64,000 nt of DNA from Mycteria americana (taxonomy: Eukaryota; Chordata; Aves; Ciconiiformes; Ciconiidae): assembly GCF_035582795.1 (NCBI RefSeq), contig NC_134367.1:46975062-47039061 (forward strand), given 5' to 3'. The notes under the pieces are model-generated. The model was given only the letters and a program-made list of their open reading frames with translations. It was not told the origin of the DNA and ran no database searches. Position 1 is the stretch's first letter. The number at the start of each line of letters is the position of its first letter. The position numbers and the translations under genes are program-made. Positions 28,318 through 42,200 of the stretch are shown one piece after another.

Positions 28318-31246
28318 GCGGCACAGCAGTGTGTACAGCAGCAAACAGCATGTGAACAAAATGAGGACTGGCCAGTTCTTCCTGGGTGGGAAGGCAAGAG
28401 AGCACTGGTAATTAGGAAAAAAGAAAAAAGGAACAAAACACACAAAAGAATTGTTATTTTATGAAACTCATGGCCTTTTTGGAATGAACAAACAATTTAA
28501 GAAAGCTCGTGCAGTGTGTCAGTTCATTTTATTTTTCCAGTTTTGCCAGTGATGCCATAGAAACTAATTTTCTGTTCCCCACAGTCCTGCAAAACTGCAG
28601 GTTAAAGATTAAAAAGTTTGATTCGAGACATAATGTGGTTGCAACCTAAGCGATTTGAATGTTGGGCTCCAGGCATTGGACCTGTGGTAACAGATCCTGG
28701 GACACATGGACTCCCTCAGGCACAAATACAAAATCCTTTGGCAGTTTATGTATTTCTACTAAAAGTCTAGTCTTTCCTTTTTTTCTGCCTCTTTCAAGGG
28801 CTCTGAAGACTCTAAGACAGGTTTTCACAACACCTCTTAGGAGCGAAGGAGAAACGGGAGCGTACATTAGCAGAAGCTGCTCTGAAGCGGTGTGATCCCA
28901 AGCTCTGTCCGTCAAGCAGCTCTCAAGTCTAATGTTTAAAATAATAATAATGTATGTGCAAGACTGGTTAAATGACTGCAGTGATTGTCATTACTATTGG
29001 ATCAACACTACATCACACATAGTTTAGCTGAATTGCTGAACAGTAAACACACTTTTAGCTTTACATAATACACTTAACATTCGCAAATATTCAAATGTGC
29101 AAAGGTGTTGTATGCACAAACAAACAGGAAACCACTGCATTACTGAGATTGGCGTTGATTTGGATGGTGCTGTTTCCCTTTGAAGAGCCACCCTGGTGAT
29201 GCTGATTTTCTTTCAAGGCAGGAGGGAGCTGACAGACCGCACGAGGGACAGAAGACACTACTGCTCTACAGCAGCATGGCTACGATAGGGGATCCTGGCC
29301 CAAATACATACGTGGGTGTAAACTCAGCCCTTTGACATCCAGTTCCATGAAATATTTCTGAAGGCAAGAATAGTCTTCCTATTGTATTCCTCAGCAAGAT
29401 CACCTCTCGAGTGCTAATTATGTCTGCGACTGTTTCCAAACACCTGCTAGGAACTGCGCAGACACCCTCTCTCTCTCTTCTCCCTCTGCACGTACCTTTA
29501 AGTTGAGTATGCCCTGTAAATTCATCTCCAGATGCTAGTGGCATTTGGACAGAAGGTTTGGGCCCCAGTATGGCAAATCACATAGTCACATGTCTACATT
29601 GACTTCTGTGAGACTATCTACATGCTTAAAATGCAGTAAGTCTGTTAAGTACTTTTACTGGATAGGGACTGCTGCATATATCATACCATTACCAACTCCT
29701 AAGCTATCCAGTTTCACTTAGGCATCCAGTTTGCTCATGCAGGCAGTGTTTTAGACTGGATGATGGGATTACAGTAGTCATGATGATTGTGATAATGTAT
29801 GTAACAGGTGATACGTTATTAAAACTCAAAGCTTTGACATTTAATTTTCTGGAAGCAGTTTCAGGTCCACAGTGCCCTGGAGTAAAGTCAGGGTTGGCTT
29901 CCTGATGATCTGGAAACCCTCAGCTGGAACGTTCTGATTTAATGACTGAATATTTTCCCCCTCAACCTATTACCATAAGTTCAAATACAATAAAAGCTTG
30001 AAATGCTGAACTGGATGGTGGTTGCAGCACAATGTTAATAATCCTGATCAAAATTGCTGCATTTTAGCAAGTGTTACATGCAAAATAAATAATAAAAAAA
30101 TTCTGAAGGTTATTTTATCTGTACATCTTATCTATACACAGATACTACTCACCAGATTGCAAGTAATTATCTTGAAAGAAACTTTTTAAAATTATAGTCT
30201 TTGTGTAGCTTATAGGTATGTATGATGATGCAGTGGCAAAACTACACAGAAAATACATATCACCAGCAGGGAATGGACTCAATGTTCCAGTTTGATTCCA
30301 GCAAGACTTCACCTTTACATGGCCTTCTATAGTTTTTCCCTAGACCCACAATAGCATTCTTCCTTCAGATCCAGATTTTCTTCATCAGTACTATTTCAAC
30401 TGAAAGACATACTAAATCACCTACTTTTCAGCTTTTAGACATATTTGAAATTCAATAGGATTGCAATATCTTCATTTTTTCCCCATATCTATAGGTTGTT
30501 TTTATTTTCCAATGAGCTGCTTATTCTAGTTGTGTGGAAACAACATAAGCAAGAGCAGAAGCTCCAAAACATTAAAGAAAAATAATTATTTCTATCATAT
30601 TCTTTTATGGACTTTCATTAATGTAGAGAATTTAGTAACTAGTAAATAAAATTTTTGAATATTGACACAAATTTCTTTGCAATGCATCTATTTTATTTTT
30701 GGATGCAGAGAATTAAAGTAATATGGAGAAGGTGAGAAAAATGCTGAACTGTAAACTATTTTATTAGTGTCCCACGCAGGAGGACATTCAATGTTCTGCA
30801 ACCTTGCTGTTGTTAGGATAATTTCATGAAGTTGTGCTTCTGTGGTTCTCTTTCACTGCTATGACCTCAGAAGCACAGAAACTTTAAAAGTGGAAGTGTG
30901 ACAGGCAAAAGAGAAAAACGCCAATAAAGGACTATTTGACTATTGTTATAAGTGTTAAATATCATATCCTGAGTTACGCAGCAACTGATGTAAGTCACTG
31001 AACAGGTAAACAAGTTTGAGAAAAATCTCCTTTGGGGGGAGAACTTGAACATAGTGATCTGCTTTGATTCAAAAGGCCGGGCAAGGGAAAAAAAAAGAAA
31101 AAAAGAAGAAAAAGAGCTGAAACCTGTAAAGTCACAGTTGTAACTCAGAAGCAAAGGTGACACATGCAGGCACATGAGCTAACAAACTTGCACTTAGTAG
31201 GGCCATATTTTAGTAATACTTGATAAGCCATCTTGTGTGCAGACTG

Positions 31247-31272
31247 TTAATTAATTAATTAATTAATTAATT
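31247..31272. repeat. (TTAA)n microsatellite
   Basis: About six and a half TTAA units. Confidence 0.9.
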
Positions 31273-31691
31273 TTTAATGACAAGGTCTGTAGGTAGATAT
31301 AAGACTTTTAATAGACTGATTCATACAGCTGGGAAAAGTTGACAACCTTTTCAAATGTGAACAAACCCTTACATGTTGAAATCTTGTCATTTTGCAGCTA
31401 TCCTGTAGGGTTTAAAGACGATATTTCCTCCCCTCATAAAGTTTATCTTGAGTATTCCCTTAGACTACTATGGTTACAATAACACCATCACAAATGTTTT
31501 ATGATGCATTTTCTATGTAAAACTTTGGCTTTACACTATGAATAGTGATTTCGAACCCCTTAAACTCCTTTTTCTGTATGTGTGAGACCCTATAGGACTG
31601 GCAGATGCCACATGATGGCAGGAGAAGACAGGGCAGTACCTCAATCCACAGATTGGGATGTGCAGCCCAGCCTTCCCCAGGTGAAAGACAT

Positions 31692-31697
31692 TTTATT
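31692..31697 (-). terminator. Candidate poly(A) signal for MCHR2
   Basis: Scanning by eye downstream of the stop codon, the first canonical AATAAA on the minus strand is here. It would give a 3' UTR of about 1.3 kb. Weaker ATTAAA-like hexamers occur nearer (around 32376 and 32500), so the true end is not settled by sequence alone. Confidence 0.3.
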
Positions 31698-32971
31698 CTT
31701 TCCAGTGTCATGGGTCCTGCAGTGGGTTGGCAGATCATGGAGTGGGATCACAAAGCATGACCTCCACAGTGCCGCAAATAAATGAATAAAAGGCCCATTT
31801 GGGGTGGGATGACACGATGGGAGCAAACTGCAAGTGTGAGGAGGTGTATCCTAAGTGTTTCAGATTAATCAGGTCTCTGAATAAAAATAATAGTGTAGCC
31901 ATAAAACCTCTGGTCCTAGTGAAATGTTATCTTCACCCAATAAAGTGACAAGTGAAGTCCTGAGATAAGAGAAAGTGGTTGAGAAGAGAACATGATGCAG
32001 ATAAACCCACAGTGTGGTGAACACCAAAACTGTGAACATCTCTCAAGAACATTAGATTTTTCAATAGAATTTCTTTTTCACCAATTTACTGTATTAGCTG
32101 GCAAGGTCCTAGTAATATTGCTTGATTACATCCTACTACTAGAAATCTTGTGGATTAAGTGTTGACAACAAGCAGGCAGTCTTCTACCACTCTTGCAATC
32201 AGTGAGAGTGCATCCTGGGCAAGCACCAACTTCCTCTCAGCACTCGCTGCAGCGAGACTAGCACTGAAATCTTTCAGGACTGAACACCCTTCTTGGGGCT
32301 GTCTTGGAAGTAGGGATTTTGAGAAAAGAGAAGCAAAGACATACCCCTGAAACATGCAGTTCTTTTCAAAACTTAGGTTTAATAATTTCCAATGACGCAC
32401 ACTGTGAATTCACTTCTTTGTTTGCAAGGACATGTACAAAGGTTAATTCAAAAGTAGCTTTCCTCCAAAAGGGTGTTTTATGTCTCTCCCCTGCCTTTAA
32501 TAGCTGCAGAAGCAAATGCCAGATGGGACAGCTGTAGATAGGGTAAAAATCAAGTTATGCCCTTCTGAGTCATCAGTAAGTAAGTCTATTTTGGTCATTA
32601 ACTTACAGTTTCCATGACTTCACACACAGTGTCAGATCCCAAATACCTGCCTTACTACCAGAGGACTACCATTTTTTAAAATCCACTTTTGTCTCCATAC
32701 ATTTTGGTTCATCTATGTACAAATCATCATTAAAAAAAGCAATGGCACAGTAATAAAGAATATTTTTGCAGAGAATCCCTCCTCTAGGAGCTCTAACCTT
32801 TCAAACAGTAGTGCAGAACCTCTTCTTACACCAGCTTGACACTGGTGCAGTTCCAGCAACAAAGCCACTTCTGAGTTACACTTTCATGAAGGAAGTGAAA
32901 TTAGGTCCATCTATTGCAACTGATAAAATCTACAATAGATAATGCATTTTTCTTGGGAGAAGACTGTCCTT

Positions 32972-33296
32972 TCAAAAACTGGACTTGAGGGTGTTTTCGA
33001 TGATGTTGACATCCCACTCTGCCATCCTGACTTCCACGTTTGTGCACTGCCGGAGACGCTTCTGGAAGTTCCCACTAAGTAGGATGTAGAGAAATGGATT
33101 AATGCTGCTGCTGGCATAGCTGATGCAGATGGAGATGTAGTAGCTCACGTAGAAGGTCAGGGTTGGCTGAGAAACCTGAAGATTCAGGAGCTGGATCACA
33201 TGGAATGGGGCAGCGCTTACCACAAACACGGTGACCAGAGCAAGCACCATCTTAGTGAGCCTCATGACTCTTTGCCTGGGGATACTGCTGGTGTAA
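32972..33296 (-). CDS. MCHR2: MCHR2 last coding exon (ICL3, TM6, TM7, C-tail, stop)
   Basis: 325 nt including the stop at 32974-32972; residues 236-343. Acceptor CTTTGTTTTGCAG|T. It encodes the basic end of ICL3 ([11 protein letters not shown]), TM6 at about residues 250-273 with SAAPF instead of the usual CWxP, ECL3, TM7 with [15 protein letters not shown], then helix 8 and a short tail ending TLKSSF. C320 after helix 8 is a possible palmitoylation site (inference). A 155-codon frame on the opposite strand (33200-33667) overlaps this exon and is judged spurious. Confidence 0.97.
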
Positions 33297-36200
33297 CTGC
33301 AAAACAAAGAAGGAACCCTAGCATGGAAAGTCAGGATGGGAAAATGATGTCACGGATTGAGTGTACTGATGAATGGCAGTTATTTGAGACCAAATCCACC
33401 TACAGTGCAAGCAAAGGCCAGCTCTCAACAACTGCATTTTTCGTTATTTACACATTAGTGTTTCTTCTGCTTAGGCTGAGTTTGATCCTATGCCACACAC
33501 ATACAGGAGCCACTGAGAATTGTTTACATATATTTGATGAAATACTGACAATTATTTTCATTAAAAATTCTTACTCTTTTTCGACATGGGAGCTATATAG
33601 CTTTGCATTCCTTTTCATCTATGACTACCTTTTTTTGCTAACAAATGGAGCAGAAATATCCAGTTAAAACATGACTATCATGAGCTTGAAAGAGACTTAG
33701 AGAAAAGAAGCAAATGATCCTCCTGCCTGAGGAATTAAAAACAACACTAAAATGGAAATCAATTTCCTTTTTAATAGAGAATTGCTAGAAGCTGAAATTC
33801 AAAGCACATAGTCCTAGAACGAAAACATGCTGATAAGGAGTTGCTGTCACAGAAACTGGGAAATTGTATTTCATGTGTTTTATGTGTCAGTTTTCTTTTA
33901 TTGCCTAGGCTTCCTCAGGCTGTGAATGGTGGCTGGGGATCCTCATGGGGCCTGGAGTCCCCTTCCCACAGGAGGGGCCATGCAGCCTGGAAGCACCTGA
34001 CCTGCAGCCCCCCGGGCCACGGCGGCTGGTACCAGACCTAGCACCCAGATCCACCCAGGGTTTCCTAATCTTTGAACTGGGAGCTTGGAGCCACAAGACC
34101 CCAATAGGCAGGTGCCCTCCCGCAGCCAGAAGTGCGGGGTTGGGTCATGCCTTTTTGTTGTCCTCAGATAAGCTGAGGACTTCAGCCATAACTTTCTCCT
34201 CAGTGTTTCCTTCTAACTGGGTTATCTTGCTCCCTCCCCTGAATCCCTTCCCTAGTCTATTTCCTGGGAACCTAAAGCAGTATCTGAAGCACTGAAAGTT
34301 ACATGATGCAGTGCCTAAATGTTGTTTTAGGACTAATGCTTTTGGCCTGTTACGTATAAAACCTTTGCAGTATGAGCAGAGCATCTGAAATAGGAAGAAG
34401 CATGAATAATACTTTACCTTCCTGCTTTCTTGTTTTGCTGATACATCTCCCACGTGTAACATAAAATTAAAATATAGCAAATAAATATCAGTGGTAAAGG
34501 AAAAAAAAAAGTTGTTATAGTAAGATAAAGCGTACACCTGTAAAACAAAATGCAAAAAGAACAAACAAGGTGATTACACAAAGAGCATCTCATAAATATA
34601 AAAAAATATAAATGACATTTTTCATAAAGTGGTCCCTGATTTGTGATTTGCTATTATTGATTGGAGATACATGGAGCCTGTTTTAGGCAGCAGTAAGTAC
34701 CTAGAACTGCAAGTACTTTTAAGTATTAAAGTCTGTGTTCAGCACTTCTAGGAATGCTGCTGACAAGAAGAAGATAACTACAAACTATACCTCTCAGCTT
34801 TCAAAATTCTGCCTGTGTGCACTTTTGCCAGCACCTGTATAATTAGTGAAAATTCTTGCAAGCATTTATGCAGGACATAGTCTGCTTAGTCCCCTGATAT
34901 TTTGCTAGTCTGATAGTAGACCAGTGATGACCACCTTCTGAGCAGTTTTTTGAACCATTCTTGCATCATTAGTGTAATCTAATCTACACCATCTTTCCTA
35001 GTTGGTTTGCTGGTATTTTGTCACAATTCAAGTTATTTTGTTTCTATTTATTCTTTATCAACTGGAGAACTTCCATCAAAGAAGGAGATTAGATTGTTTT
35101 GTTACAATTTGTTCCTGACAAATAGACATACAGTTTTTCTTATCACCTTACAGATTGAGAGCTTAATAATTTGTTAAACTTTCTGATTATTGAAGATCAT
35201 TGTTTTTTAGTCTATCTACCAGAGTTTCCTTTTTCTTGTCTTCATACTTTTCTGTGTTAAAACCTCTAATGTGGAATTAAATGAGCCTCTGACAATTGGT
35301 CATGGAACAAAAAGGCTCAAATACACTCTTTTAGGCTTTGTCTACATTAACAAGTAGTACAAATGAGTAGTGAAAATCTGTAGAGTGAAGTACTTGGTGC
35401 TTAGGACATGACACATTATACTCATGTTAGGGGGTTTAACTTTGAATTTTCTCTAATTAGATCCTGTGGATTGAGGACTGAATACACAACAGTGGTTGGA
35501 GTCCATTCATTGAGTTCCCGGAGCACTTTTTCCAGTCCGATTTCCCCTGAAAAGAACACAGATCATCTGCTCTGAGACTGCTGAATAATGTGAACTCAAG
35601 TGTGGTAATTGGAGACAATTGGGATACACACTCCAAAAGTACCTTCCTTATCCAAATGAACATGCTAATATAAAAACACCCAGTATCAGCCGAAATTTGC
35701 TCTCTGTTATGTAAGGTCTTTAAAACTTTCTTTTATGTCCCTTGCTAGTCATCACTCAACAAGCTAGCCTGAATTCAACGGATAGACAGGAATCCGTTTG
35801 GCCATGAGATACTGGAAAGTCATGCATGCAATTTGAGGAGGGTTCAATCTCTTCTGTGATCTATACCTTCCAAACATGACAGTCTGCCAGGTCCGAAAGG
35901 GCAATGAGATCCCATTTGTGAACAATAGTTACCTAAATGCAGCAAGAGAAGATAAGGAGAAACAGAAATCCTTCACTGTTACATTTGCTATGTGGGAGCT
36001 GTCTTGCTGAACTTGATCATGCTGGGGCTGCCTCTGTATTACCAATACAATCTGAGGTATTACCAATACAATCTGAGATGCAATGATTTGAATGATACAA
36101 GGCTCAGCTCTAGCCTTTAATTCTATTCCATGCATGCATGCATGCATCCATCCATCCGTCTGCCTGTCAAGGATGTCAAAGACAAAATGGTTGGTATCCT

Positions 36201-39200
36201 CAACACCAGCTGAAGACATGATCCCCCGAGCTTTGAAAGCTTACCAGAGAACATCATCAGGTGAGGTTAGATCAAAAGCGCAACTTTCCAAACCATCTTT
36301 GAACTTTATTACTTTTGAGTAGACCCACCCAGGGAACATCAGAATAAGTGATGCCACCCATAAACATAAATTGACTCGAATTGTCTTTGATCTTGTTCTC
36401 AGGTGGGTTAGTCGAAATGGCTGGACAAGAGCGAGGTACCTGTAAAAGCAGGTAACATAGCAATATAATAGAAAAACAATAAAATACTTAGGTTAATATT
36501 GTTGAGCGCAAAATAAAAATTCTAAGAATAGCCATCACAAGGGAAGGAAACTGCATTTTTTAAAAAGTTGTCTAGTACAACATGCCAGAACAGCTTTAAT
36601 TCAAGCAATTCCCTTAACATTCAACAAGTGTTGTTATAACTGATCATGCTTTTGGTCATAACATTATTTAATTAATATGATAGGAACTTTTAGTAAATTA
36701 TAGTAGATTAGCATGTAGGGGATAGAATTTAAAAACTCGGACATACAAGAAGCAAGCAGAGACAAAATCTGAGATGAAGTTAGTTCTGGAAAAGGACTGG
36801 AGATAATTTAATACAGGCAAGACTGCCTTTTAAAAAAAAATAGAACTTTCTGATATATTTTAGCTCTAGGAGTGCTCAAGTCCATTAGAGTTGTAATCTA
36901 AATGTTTCGTGTCCACATAACTGAAGATACAACTGAAAGACTTCACTACCTTAGAAGTAACCTTCAGTTAGCAGCAGCTTATGATACAAAACAAATTCAA
37001 CTTCTTTTTCATGACCTTCACATTTTGTAAAACACTGGTGAACTTTAATCTATCAGATCAAAATGGATTAAAGTGGGCAATCTTTGAGCTGAAAGCAGAA
37101 TATTAAATGCAACAATTCATATGTCATAAAAAAGAAGGGGAAGTTAAAGCAACATGTGTTTTCCCTCTGTTTTTTCCAGGAGTGAGTCAGGTAGGTACAA
37201 AGTCCACTGCATTTGGTACACCTTTTCATTTCCAGATTTCCCAGAAGAGAGATGATTCTCATCACATTGCTGCCAGCCTAAGGATATGATCAGTTATGAT
37301 CCCCTCTGATACGTGATGAGAGGTCTACCACTGAGGTCCTAGCCCTGCTAGTGGTGGCTGTACCCATTGCCACCCAGACTGTGGGTAACTGGAGGCTTAT
37401 GATTCTGTCTTGGCCCCACATCCACCAACTCACTCCCTATGACAGGGAAACGGGCAGCAGGAGCTGGTGGGTGGGTAAGGAACCATAATGCTGAAGAGAA
37501 AAGGGTGAGATGACACTTATGGAGAAAACTCAGTTCATCCATTTATCAATTCATAATTCTTAAATTAATAAAAAGGGATACAGCTAAATGAAAGCTCCTG
37601 AATGTCAAAGTTTTACACAAAAAAAAAAAGGAGAGAGGAAGCTTTGGGGCATTTTTTTTGGTAGAAAACATGTATTTTATGACCAGCCTCTACAAAATGG
37701 ATCAAAAATTTAATTCTGTCCTTTTCAAATATATAACACATGCCTTTTTTTGTGCATAATGCTGGAAGAGTTTCGGGTAGAAGCAGTGAAACACATCTCT
37801 CTTGTGGGAGTTAGATTGACTCAATTTCTTTTAAAAAGACTGAAAACTCTGAATCATAGTCACAGAAATTTTTTGAAACTGTAATTTTCTGAAATTAACT
37901 GAAAATGAGTGATTTACTAGCTGCTATGAGAAAGACAAATTATATAGGAATTTAAACAATACTTGAAAATAATTTTCTTAGTGATTGGCTATTAGCAGCT
38001 TCTCTACCAAATTCCATCCTGTTGATTTCATGTCAGAGTATTTAAAACTTGTACAAGTCGAAAGGATGAAACTGAGAAATGTTTAAATACTGGTGAAATT
38101 TTCACTGAATTTTAGTGTTTGTAGAGCAGAAAAAAAAGCCCAACAAAACAGGACAGTCCAAGCTAGTGTAATATGAATGTTAAGATGCTTTCTGGTACTG
38201 CCTAAGAAGGCACCGTTTTTCTAAAGGGTTATCATCTACATGTGGAATCCCACAGCACTTGCGCTCAGCTAATTAAGAAAGCTGATTTGGAATGTACAGC
38301 ATTCTTGCAGAAGACTTTTTTTCCCCAGAAAGTAGTATTTTTTGTGTGTTCTGAACAAGGGCCATTAGAGATTGTCTATTGCTCTCAAGCTATAACTTAG
38401 CTAGAAATGAAAAACTCTCAGTCAGTGAACTATTTATGTTTTTCACAGGTCAAGTGAGAAAAGTGCAGAAAAAACACAATAAAAGCCTGCAAGTAACAGT
38501 CTTCATAGTAACCTGATTCCTTCTTAAAAGCATTTAATGAAAGAAAAACAGGTGTAGGCATGTATTAGGTTGGTTAAATTATTAGAAATAAAGGAAAAGA
38601 GTTTGGTGGAGTTATTCTAGATTTACATCGTTAAAAACACAAGAAGCCAAATAGGCGTATATAACACCAACTGCAATGTGTGCAAATCGAACGTTGCATT
38701 TTGCTTTCAGATACCCTGGTATGCATCTGCATTTACTCTAGTAAAACCAGGAAAGCTGCTGTGAATTTTCTTCAACGCATCTGACAGCAGAAGCTTAGTA
38801 AGTGACTGGCTGCTTAAGAATGTGTTCACCAGGCTGAAACCTCAAGTTTAATTAGGCTGTGGATTAAACAGTCCACTACTGGTACCACTAAATAACCAGA
38901 AATATCACTAACTGGACAGCAGTAACTTTCAATATCTGTCATTCCTTTGCTGTGTTGCTGTATCTGTATTAATACGTAGCCATACCTGTACCTTTTACAG
39001 GATGTAAATATCTGATACAAATCTGAAGATCCTTGTCCGTAGGTGCCAGCAACATGTTGCCTGCAAGACCTTGGAATGTTGCTTGAGGTCTTGTACTTGT
39101 TTTTCACAGCTCAGGTTCACCAGCCTGATAGAACAAGGTGCCTGCAGCACCTCGGTTGCTTGGTATGATTGCCCTTGGGCCCATGAAGATCAGGAACCAG

Positions 39201-42200
39201 TGCATAAGATCAAGAAAGATTAATATTTCATGTGATAATACATTATTTTCAGTCTTGCTTGAGTATGAGTATGAAAGAGATTTCTTTCATTATTCAAGCT
39301 TTGCAACAACCAAGTTCTTTTCACTAAATAAGGTTAAAGTAATGGCCATTATTGCTAGAATAAGGAAAAGGCTTTTCTGGCATATGATATCTTAAAAAGC
39401 TATGTCTAATTTCATGCAGTTATTCTCAGTCCTCATGATGGTGGCAGAAAGAACAGAAATCCTCTACATTTGCAACGGTAGCACTGCTTTGTACCGTTCT
39501 TGGTACAGCTACCTCTCCTATTTCACTGGCTGCCTCAGGGAAATAGCTTCTGACACTGATATTGCTTACAGGATCACTGTAATTGAGAGTAATTTACAGG
39601 CTTCTCAAGTTCTTAAAACTTGTGATTACTCCCACTTTACACAAAATTTGACCTCTTAGTCTCCATGTAAGCACAGTATACTATGTATGTTTGGAGCTGG
39701 CTTTCATTTTTCGAGTGGTGCAAACAACATCTCCATGCAAAGTAAGGGAGCAATACTGCAACTGTTTTTAAAACTGGCAGCAGAGATGTTTCCAAAGAAT
39801 GAATACTGAAGAAATTTACAACGGACATTACAAAAAAAATCAGCGAATAAACTGTGAATTAAAGGAAGTATTTGTGAGAAAATGAAAGTGTGTAAGATGG
39901 AAATAGGGTGTGTGGGGGAAGCACAGGAAAGTGACATCAGTAGGTGACATGGAGTAAGAAGTGCACCTAACCAGGCACCCCTCTTCCCACAGGCTGCAAG
40001 GAAGGTGACAGGACATGATTTTTCCATCCTTCGCTGTGCTCTCCATACACCCCGTGAGTCACCTCTTAGACATGCCTGCTGCCTGCCATTAATGAGAGAC
40101 TGAACTTTATTTCGTGCCTACAGTTGGGTGATACAAAAACACCTTAATGCTTTCATATGCTTCTCCTTAGCAGGAAGGTTTCAGTGAGATCTCCCTTTTG
40201 TTTCAAGCTGCTTAAGCTCACAAGGTACCTAACCACAAAAACATTGGTTATTTCTTATTAGCGTTTTCATTAAGAACTGTGTATTGCACAAAGATTTTTA
40301 AGACAGGTTCACATGCACAGAGATTTATTACCAGGGTCTGTAGCTGATGGTGTATAGTTACTTTATGGGAAAAATCAAAGTGAAAAGAGAGAGTGTGGAA
40401 AGGTAAAGCTGTCCTGAGTGGTCAGCTGGGAAGAGAAGCAATGGGGGGGTCTCCTGACAAGCATTCTTCGCTGGGTCTCTTCTCCAGTGCCATATGTAGT
40501 TCCCCCTGTAATGCTTTTTTCCACAGTATCAACATGGTTTTCATCAGGACTCACTTCTTACCAGTTGCTCCTGTCTATGATGCTGTTGGTGTTGCTGAGA
40601 GCACGCTTTGCTGGGGCTGCACGCTGACTTGTTAAGTTTGGGGCATGCATGTTTTTGGGTCCACTAATGTCAACCAGAAGCTTTGACCACAGGGTAGGAA
40701 AAGGGAGGGGAAGAAGGGGTGATTCTCATGCTGGTGGCAGTCACTTCCCATGAGAACCCACCATAACAATGCGGTTGGGTTTGCAGGTGCAGGGCCGGGA
40801 GGATAACAGCGCAAGATCCACAGCGTGGGAACAAGGGGAAAGTGCTGCCCCAGAGGCTCTGGGAAAGGCTGCTGCAGCAGCTTGGGTGACCAGGCGCAGA
40901 GCTGCCAGCAGAAAGCCAGCTACAGAGCTTCAGAGGGAGGGCTGTTAGCAATGCAAAAGGCTGAGGCTCTTAAGGCACCGTGTGATGTATGGCTTAACAG
41001 ATGATATTGCCTTTGCTCAAAGAACCAGAGCCCAGTGCAGCGCAGGACTTATCAACAGTGAATGTAACTCATTTTGATAGCAGCTGCAGTCTAGTGGTTA
41101 TCAGACGAACGTAGTTTGTAATAAAACTAACTGCATTAATGGACATTGAAGATCATTAAAGGAAGGAATGGCATGTGCAAAGGAACACCCTTAGCCTGGG
41201 GTGGGTACTGAATCCACATCTTCCAGCTCCAGAGATGCCCACCACTGCCTATGGGCTGGCTGACCCTGGTTCCTTTTGCCGTGTAGACACTGTCTTCCTG
41301 GATACACAGCTGAGTTTTCATAGGATTCTCATAACAGTAAAGGGCAGGTTGCTAATGATGCAGGTGAGGGTACTAAAATCTGGCCTGTATATATGTGTAT
41401 TTCCCTAGGTATTGTAAAATGACTTTTCACACTTTCTGTATCAATTATTTGCTGGACATTTTCATATACTGATATGTGACTTTAACGGATAATTTCCCTG
41501 GGTTTCTAATTCTCATTTTTAACATTCAACTGAGCAAAAGAAAAAAAGTAATTTAATGAACTTTAAGATGAAAAGGAAATCATTAAACTGAATGGAATGA
41601 AAACACCACCAGAAATTCAACCCAATGTAAATGTAAATGATTCTTTTTCTTGATAGAACTCAAACTTATTTGAGCCTAATGGTATTCTGACTTACCCTTC
41701 CCCAGACAATAAGAAATTACTCTCACCCTAAACACTTACGAAGCAGCTTTTGTCTCCATTCTTTTGTAGTGGTGGGTTTCTATTGGTTGTTTCAGTTTGG
41801 ATGTAATTTTCAATCTTGCCTGTTGTCCGATGATAAATTTGTGAAATGAAACGTGAGTGGTGCATTTGGGAAAACATGCTGTTTTGAAAATACAAGGTAA
41901 TTTCCACTTCAAAGAGAGAGTGGAACTTAAAGGCAGACATGTGCCCTCATCTGACAAAGTAATTATCAGTAATAAAAGAGTCTTTTGTTGGGAAAAGTCT
42001 GAAGAATACTTACTTGAAACAAACAATAACGGGAGTGTCTGAGCTGCGTCTCTGACACAGAGAGCTGGAGAAGGAGGCAGTGATGGAGACTGCAGAGCTC
42101 CCAAAAAGTACGAGCCACCAGGTATGTGGTGCCTGTTACCCATGCCTATTACCACATTTCTTTTTGCCTTTCTGCCAAACTTGCTGTTACAATGCTGCCT

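Larger units (their letters stand above)
28323..32971. other. Intergenic DNA and MCHR2 3' UTR
   Basis: The right part, up to the stop codon at 32972, must include the MCHR2 3' UTR; its end is unknown, with a candidate poly(A) signal at 31692. The rest has a (TTAA)n tract and chance reading frames only. Confidence 0.55.

Noticed and set aside
33200..33667. 155-codon plus-strand frame
   Set aside because: It runs antisense over the last MCHR2 exon and into the intron; the minus strand clearly encodes TM6-TM7.
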